From contig JAJIRX010000502.1 in the NCBI GenBank assembly GCA_023853785.1, forward strand, positions 1 to 10,630: 10,630 bases of DNA, read 5' to 3'. Below, one piece after another: positions 7,456-10,630 of this stretch; position 1 is the first letter of the stretch, and each line of letters opens with the position of its first letter. Position numbers and translations under genes: made by a program. This stretch comes from Psilocybe azurescens (taxonomy: Eukaryota; Basidiomycota; Agaricomycetes; Agaricales; Agrocybaceae). The notes below the pieces were generated by a model that saw only the letters and a program-made list of their open reading frames with translations, was not told the origin of the DNA and searched no databases.

Positions 7456-7745
7456 ATGCCACTATGGAAAGCCCACCTCGTCCTGAAGGTTCTTCTCGGG
7501 CTACAGGTGGCATTTTTTGAGGCCGAGCAGTTGGATTGACTTATAATCCAGTTGATGATGAAGATCTTCATTTCTCACCTATTTTCAACAAAGTAAAGGG
7601 CTTTGTTCTTTTGTATTCATCTGTTTTGGATCCTTCTCAGCTTCAGGCAACAAACATGAGGCCTAGCATGCGGGTTCCTGTTACTGTCAACAAAAACTTG
7701 GGGCCAGTTTTGCAAAATGTTGCTAGTCTTTTGAACCAATCACCA
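7456..7745 (+). CDS. Exon 4: folded-looking block (VGLTYNPVDDED...), one internal stop
   Basis: In the frame set by intron 3 the exon reads DATMESPPRPEGSSRATGGIF, then TGA at 7518-7520, then GRAVGLTYNPVDDEDLHFSP and KVKGFVLLYSSVLDPSQLQ, and PVLQNVASLLNQSP up to the donor at 7746. A CGA-to-TGA change is the simplest source of the stop. The regular hydrophobic pattern after the stop suggests a real domain; no family recognised. Confidence 0.55.
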
Positions 7746-7797
7746 GTAAGTTTTTCATAATACATACTAATTTAAATTTCTATCTGACTATATTTAG
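7746..7797 (+). other. Intron 4 (52 bp)
   Basis: GTAAGT donor, CTGAC branch site near 7785 and TTTAG acceptor. The downstream frame (KSYSDELWDMKGFYN) is out by one base relative to the upstream one, so a base has been lost at or near a splice border. Confidence 0.65.
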
Positions 7798-7889
7798 AAA
7801 ATCGTATTCTGATGAACTTTGGGACATGAAGGGTTTCTACAATAATGCAGTGGAATCCAATGATGAAATTTCATTCAAAGTTCATAATG
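7798..7889 (+). CDS. Exon 5: KSYSDELWDMKGFYNNAVES
   Basis: Open from 7799 with KSYSDELWDMKGFYNNAVES followed by NDEISFKVHN, ending at the donor of 7890. Rich in charged and aromatic residues, as in a folded domain. Confidence 0.55.
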
Positions 7890-7970
7890 GTAAACAAACT
7901 CTTCATATTCTTTGTGTGAGTATTATATAACAAGCTCAGCATGCTAAATATTACTAATTCAATGCTATAG
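7890..7970 (+). other. Intron 5 (81 bp)
   Basis: GTAAAC donor, CTAAT branch site at 7954-7958 and CTATAG acceptor. Splicing gives HN-ELF, after which the frame breaks at once. Confidence 0.55.
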
Positions 7971-8671
7971 AGCTCTTTTGAGCCTGATTTCTTTTTCTTT
8001 ATTGCCCATCACATGCTCGATCTCTTCAGGCTGCATCTCTTCCACCTATCTCGTTCTGTCACGCCACACAGTGTTCTGGTCCACACTCGCTCTCCTTCAC
8101 TATCTATATCAACATCTGGTGAGGTTGAAACCAGTAACATCAACACCACTGCTGCTGAAGAGACTATTTCTCGTAAACCATTCACTCCTTATGAGTCCAC
8201 CTTGCTTCTGTTCTCAAGGTTCCAATGGACCTGACACGTCAGCACCCACCCAAAGACCTTCCTGGCCAGTATCGCCGCTATTGTGCTGTTAGTGCTGCTC
8301 TTGACCAGATGGCTAAAATCTCAAAGTGGCCTGACAGACCACCAACTGAGAAGCAAGTCATCGAGCTTTTCATTGGGAAGAGTCAATGGAGTAACATGTG
8401 GCGTCCAACTTTTAAAAGGGCTGCTCAGTATTTTCCCAAGATGAGCAAGTGGCTTAATGGGGATTCTGATAGCATGACAGCAGTAGAGCTCTGGGGTGAT
8501 GATGCAAGGTATACTTTGAAAAATTTTACAGGAATGGATGGATAATGATGGAAAGATGCTAAAGAAGGAAAAAGTTGTTGCTGTTGAGGAAAGGTCAGAG
8601 CAAGTTCATCAAAGGATACATCTGAGCAGGAGAAGTCAAAGAAGAAGAAGAAGAAGCAATCTGAGCAGTAA
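7971..8671 (+). CDS. Exon 6: conserved-looking KWPDRPPTEK block and Lys-rich tail (broken)
   Basis: Read in three frames. EPDFFFFIAHHMLDLF (about 7980-8027) and STSGEVETSNINTTAAEETI...RKPFTPYESTL share one frame to about 8202; LASVLKVPMDLTRQHPPKDL then continues in the frame of 8225-8523 with YRRYCAVSAALDQMAK, KWPDRPPTEKQVIELFIGKS, WRPTFKRAAQYFPKMSKWL. After the TTTT run at 8524-8527 a third frame gives LQEWMDNDGKMLKKEKVVAV. A final shift leads to KSKKKKKKQSEQ and TAA 8669. The Trp-, Pro- and charge-rich block looks like a compact domain, but I cannot name it. Each break is explained by one missing base. Confidence 0.55.
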
Positions 8672-8748
8672 GTAGGAAGAATATAAATATATGCAATGTA
8701 CTTTTAAATGTTTTAAAATCTAACTGTTTGTATACTGTGATTTTTCAG
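8668..8748 (+). other. Intron between the two coding halves (81 bp)
   Basis: GTAAGT donor overlapping the TAA at 8669-8671, CTAAC branch site at 8720-8724 and TTTTTCAG acceptor. If spliced, GAG-CA joins A-TCT and the Lys-rich frame runs on into the CxC5 region without a stop. If unspliced, the upstream gene ends at TAA 8669. It could instead be a 5' UTR intron of the downstream gene. Confidence 0.6.
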
Positions 8749-8770
8749 ATCTTTTATAACAATCTACTTG

Positions 8771-9244
8771 ATGGCTATATCACCTCTACTTCCTCTATTC
8801 TGGCTGCTTATCTGTCTTGCATATCTTCCTGGTGTATCAGCATCAGGACCAACAACATTTTTGGCTTTTAGCAATTTTGTGTCAACAACATTTAATCCAG
8901 ATATTTCTTTGGAAACTGTGCTGCTAGTCTTTTTTTCTCTAGTAGAAAATCCAGACTTGCTTAATTTACATGCTCACCAAAAGCATCCAAGTTTACAGGA
9001 TGAAAAGCGCATAATTGCTACAAGTTGGATGAAGACTTTGAGTCGTGCATTAAAAAATCGACTTGATACTGGTCTTTCTATGCTTTTTCAACAAAACCAA
9101 TTTATGTCTGATACCTGGGAAACTGTATTAGCTGTAAAGCTTGATAAATTTTCTGAAGTTCTTGGTCTTACACCCTATAAACAAGGTGCTTTCTATCAAA
9201 AGTTGGAAAATGTTTCTCAAAAGTGTATTGAACCAGTGCGATAA
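8771..9244 (+). CDS. N-terminal helical segment before CxC5
   Basis: ATG 8771 opens a 157-codon frame. From TTFLAFSNFVSTTFNPDISL on it has the regular hydrophobic pattern of a helical domain: LETVLLVFFSLVENPDLLNL, HPSLQDEKRIIATSWMKTL, LDTGLSMLFQQNQFMSDTW, DKFSEVLGLTPYKQGAFYQK. It ends in KCIEPVR and TAA as read, but the protein plausibly continues after a missing base at about 9240. The first 25 codons (MAISPLLPLFWLLICLAYLP) look like a signal peptide but may be a wrong frame: one base over reads NNLLDGYITSTSSILAAYLS, more in keeping with a nuclear protein. The real start may be far upstream. Confidence 0.55.
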   Translation: MAISPLLPLFWLLICLAYLPGVSASGPTTFLAFSNFVSTTFNPDISLETVLLVFFSLVENPDLLNLHAHQKHPSLQDEKRIIATSWMKTLSRALKNRLDTGLSMLFQQNQFMSDTWETVLAVKLDKFSEVLGLTPYKQGAFYQKLENVSQKCIEPVR

Positions 9245-9908
9245 TCTGCCCTCTTAACATGATTTGTATAACTCCATTATGCAGATCTCAACATATTAGG
9301 GTATATACCGTGGACGTGATTTACCATTGGTGACTTTGCTCAAAGGATCATCTATATTTAAAAATGTCCCTGTGTTAACAGGAGAATGCACCAAATGCCA
9401 CACATTATATTCTGCAGATCATCAAACTTATCATAATAATGACACTTGTAATGAGAGATATCTAAATTTTCCTAAATACATCCAGATTGGAAGCAATATC
9501 TGGGTTGATTATGTTTTTGCAAATGCACTAATGAATGGCATATACTCATTTCATGCATCTGCAAATACATATACTCAATATTGGAACAATAGCTTTGGCA
9601 CTATTGATTCTGCTAATATATTTAAACTTAGTCGGAAACAAGTCTGGCTTTTTGTACGGCACTCTATTAGGGTTGTGGCTGCATCTTTACACACAACATT
9701 TGAAACTATTTCTGATATTGATATTGATGATCTTACTCAGCATGCCTTTGCTATACTTGGAAATGGTGGTGAAATTCCTGGTGCAAGAGAACATTCTTGT
9801 TCTGATTGTACCAAGCCATACAAAGAGACTGTTCAAGACAAAGATCCTATTCCAGGTACATTACCTGTTAAGCTATATACTTTAGATGGTGTTGTTATGG
9901 GGCCACAG
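9241..9908 (+). CDS. CxC5-like cysteine cluster region
   Basis: Cysteines at 9247, 9265 and 9280 (ICPLNMICITPLC; spacing CX5CX4C) open the cluster in one frame. After a change at the CC at 9308-9309 the main frame reads RGRDLPLVTLLKGSSIF, then GECTKCHTLYSADHQTYH with a CXXC and distal His, then CSDCTKPYKETVQ with a second CXXC near 9798-9809. Between them lie aromatic-rich segments (IGSNIWVDYVFANALMNGIY; FKLSRKQVWLFVRHSIRVVA; IDDLTQHAFAILGN). This arrangement matches the CxC5 cluster of KDZ-associated proteins. It ends at GPQ, phase 0, at the donor of 9909. Confidence 0.7.
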
Positions 9909-9964
9909 GTTTGTTTTTTGGCTTTTGTTTTATTTTTAAGTTTATACTAATTTTGTGAACTTAG
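9909..9964 (+). other. Intron between CxC5 and CxC6 (56 bp)
   Basis: GTTTGT donor, CTAAT branch-like site at about 9947-9951 and CTTAG acceptor. Phase 0; joins GPQ to ICAFDGC without a break, so it is well supported. Confidence 0.75.
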
Positions 9965-10176
9965 ATTTGTGCTTTTGATGGTTGCACCAATGATCTTATT
10001 AATGCACGTGGTGGTTCACTTTGTACAATGCATGAAGTTGAACTTGCAAACAAATGCCGGATGGTTGGCTGTGACAGTGATAAATTTGAAGAAACTCAAG
10101 CTTGCAGGCAACATCAAGACAACTGGAAGCAAAGTGTGCAGGCCCGTAGTAAAGAAACTCTCAATGGTATCGTTGC
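9965..10176 (+). CDS. CxC6-like cysteine cluster region
   Basis: Directly after the intron come ICAFDGCTNDLIN, then GSLCTMHEVELANKCRMVGC and ETQACRQHQDNWKQ. The spacing of CX4C, CXXH, CX4C and CXXH suits two zinc sites of the CxC6 type, the cluster that follows CxC5 in KDZ-associated proteins. The frame breaks at about 10175: ILQRPGEHQEWQQIPEGAIQ is read one frame over, which needs one missing base near GCATTC. Confidence 0.7.
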
Positions 10177-10630
10177 ATTCTTCAAAGGCCTGGTGAACAT
10201 CAAGAATGGCAACAAATTCCTGAAGGAGCTATTCAGCAACCACATGATGAAGAGATTGATGAGAATACTCATTCTACACAACGACAAAAACATTATTTTT
10301 CACCTAATCGTTCATATTGTGTTGAAACTGCATGTGCACCTTGTGGAGTTGTTCTTGCATGGACTAAATTTGCCAAGTCTGAGTCTCCAACAAATATTCT
10401 CTGGCTAGAACATCTATTTCCAAATAAAGATGAAAGACCAGCTTACATTTGTATTGATAAAGCATGTCAAGTTTTAAAACAGCTGTTAAACTCAAGTTAT
10501 GGAATGAGTGGAAACAGACAACTCGTTTATTGTGGACTCTTATCACAATACCAATCATAAGGCAACTGATGAAGTTTGCCGGAAATGGTGTAATCCTGCA
10601 CCCAAAGATGGCAGTGCTCCAAATCTTGTT
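10177..10630 (+). CDS. Linker, third Cys group and start of the KDZ-like catalytic region (partial)
   Basis: Open from 10177: QKHYFSPNRSYCVETACAPC, then WTKFAKSESPTNILWLEHLF and DERPAYICIDKACQVLK. IDKACQ resembles the KDZ motif YDIACQ, whose Asp is one of the catalytic acids. After the AAAA run at 10476-10479 the next frame gives TAVKLKLWNEWKQTTR; after the TTT at 10526-10528 a further frame gives FIVDSYHNTNHKATDEVCRK and WCNPAPKDGSAPNLV, resembling the His...His...Cys segment of KDZ enzymes. The remaining motifs, including the expected acidic partner, would lie beyond 10630. Whether it is an active transposase or a domesticated or inactive copy cannot be judged here. Confidence 0.62.

Larger units (their letters stand above)
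6506..8671 (+). pseudogene. Unrecognised multi-exon gene, basic low-complexity N-terminus plus conserved-looking C-terminal block (broken)
   Basis: I do not recognise this protein. Exons on the plus strand are separated by plausible introns at 6933-6981, about 7062-7132, 7405-7455, 7746-7797, 7890-7970 and possibly 8668-8748. The N-terminus (MPATTRSTTKATPAASAVAS, then KKRLRSG) is Ser/Thr/Ala-rich and basic, nuclear-looking. Then come a purine-tract segment, a Ser/Thr/Pro-rich region, and two dense, folded-looking blocks (about 7530-7889 and 8190-8580). The tail is Lys-rich (KSKKKKKKQSEQ) and ends at TAA 8669. At least five single-base frame breaks and one internal TGA (7518) interrupt it. It lies about 100 bp before the CxC5/KDZ-like region on the same strand and may belong to the same gene. 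Confidence 0.6.
8749..10630 (+). pseudogene. CxC5-CxC6-KDZ transposase-like gene (3' end outside the window, frames broken)
   Basis: Order on the plus strand: a helical N-terminal part (8749-9240), a CxC5-type cysteine cluster (about 9247-9850), an intron (9909-9964), a CxC6-type cluster (about 9968-10110), a linker with another Cys group (CVETACAPC near 10315-10345) and the beginning of a KDZ-like RNase H fold (IDKACQ at 10453, VDSYH at 10532, CRKWCNPAP near 10574). CxC5 and CxC6 are cysteine clusters known from proteins tied to Kyakuja-Dileera-Zisupton (KDZ) transposases in basidiomycetes and are thought to bind zinc and nucleic acid. At least five single-base frame breaks occur as read, so it is either a pseudogene or a gene with assembly errors. 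Confidence 0.7.

Noticed and set aside
8771..8850. Apparent signal peptide at the start of the CxC5 gene
   Set aside because: A secretion signal does not fit a zinc-cluster/transposase-like protein, and the neighbouring frame reads as a plausible continuation of the upstream coding sequence.

Overview
The window looks like a repeat-rich stretch of a filamentous fungus, most likely a mushroom-forming basidiomycete (Agaricomycetes). The evidence is short introns (about 49-81 bp) with GTRAGT-type donors and CTAAC/CTGAC/CTAAT branch sites, a Ty1/copia relic, a Tad1-like LINE with zinc knuckles, and a gene carrying CxC5/CxC6 cysteine clusters next to a KDZ transposase-like fold. No intact housekeeping gene, rRNA, tRNA or CRISPR array was seen. 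Nothing here is a clean open gene; almost every coding region is broken by 1-base frameshifts and some stops.

Layout. 1-350: leader or LTR-like sequence without a gene. About 380-2951: decayed Ty1/copia gag-pol start (gag, one zinc knuckle, DTG protease motif, GAG-pre-integrase). It is split by a 1156-bp inserted element (1041-2196) with good terminal inverted repeats and GGAATCCGACT-type subterminal arrays. About 2980-4530: relic of a Tad1-like LINE (ORF1 zinc knuckles, then the start of the endonuclease). 4531-4944: a second, less certain element with the same CCCCAC...GTGGGG ends and GGACTCCACT arrays. 4945-5425: C-rich sequence with one intron-like segment. About 5426-6240: a C-rich minisatellite, open in all frames but not convincingly coding. 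6241-6505: AT-rich upstream region.

6506-10630 (runs off the end) is the most interesting part: a same-strand, intron-containing coding region. Its first half (6506 to about 8671) encodes an unrecognised basic, low-complexity protein with a conserved-looking block (KWPDRPPTEK...). Its second half (8749 to end) encodes a CxC5 cluster, a CxC6 cluster and the start of a KDZ transposase-like domain (IDKACQ, then VDSYH...NH...CRKWCNPAP). Only about 100 bp separates the two halves, and an intron at 8668-8748 would remove the stop between them, so they may be one gene. Many frame breaks fall in homopolymer runs and are all explained by one missing base, so part of the damage may be assembly error rather than decay.

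Family names rest on motif recognition by eye; no search was run.
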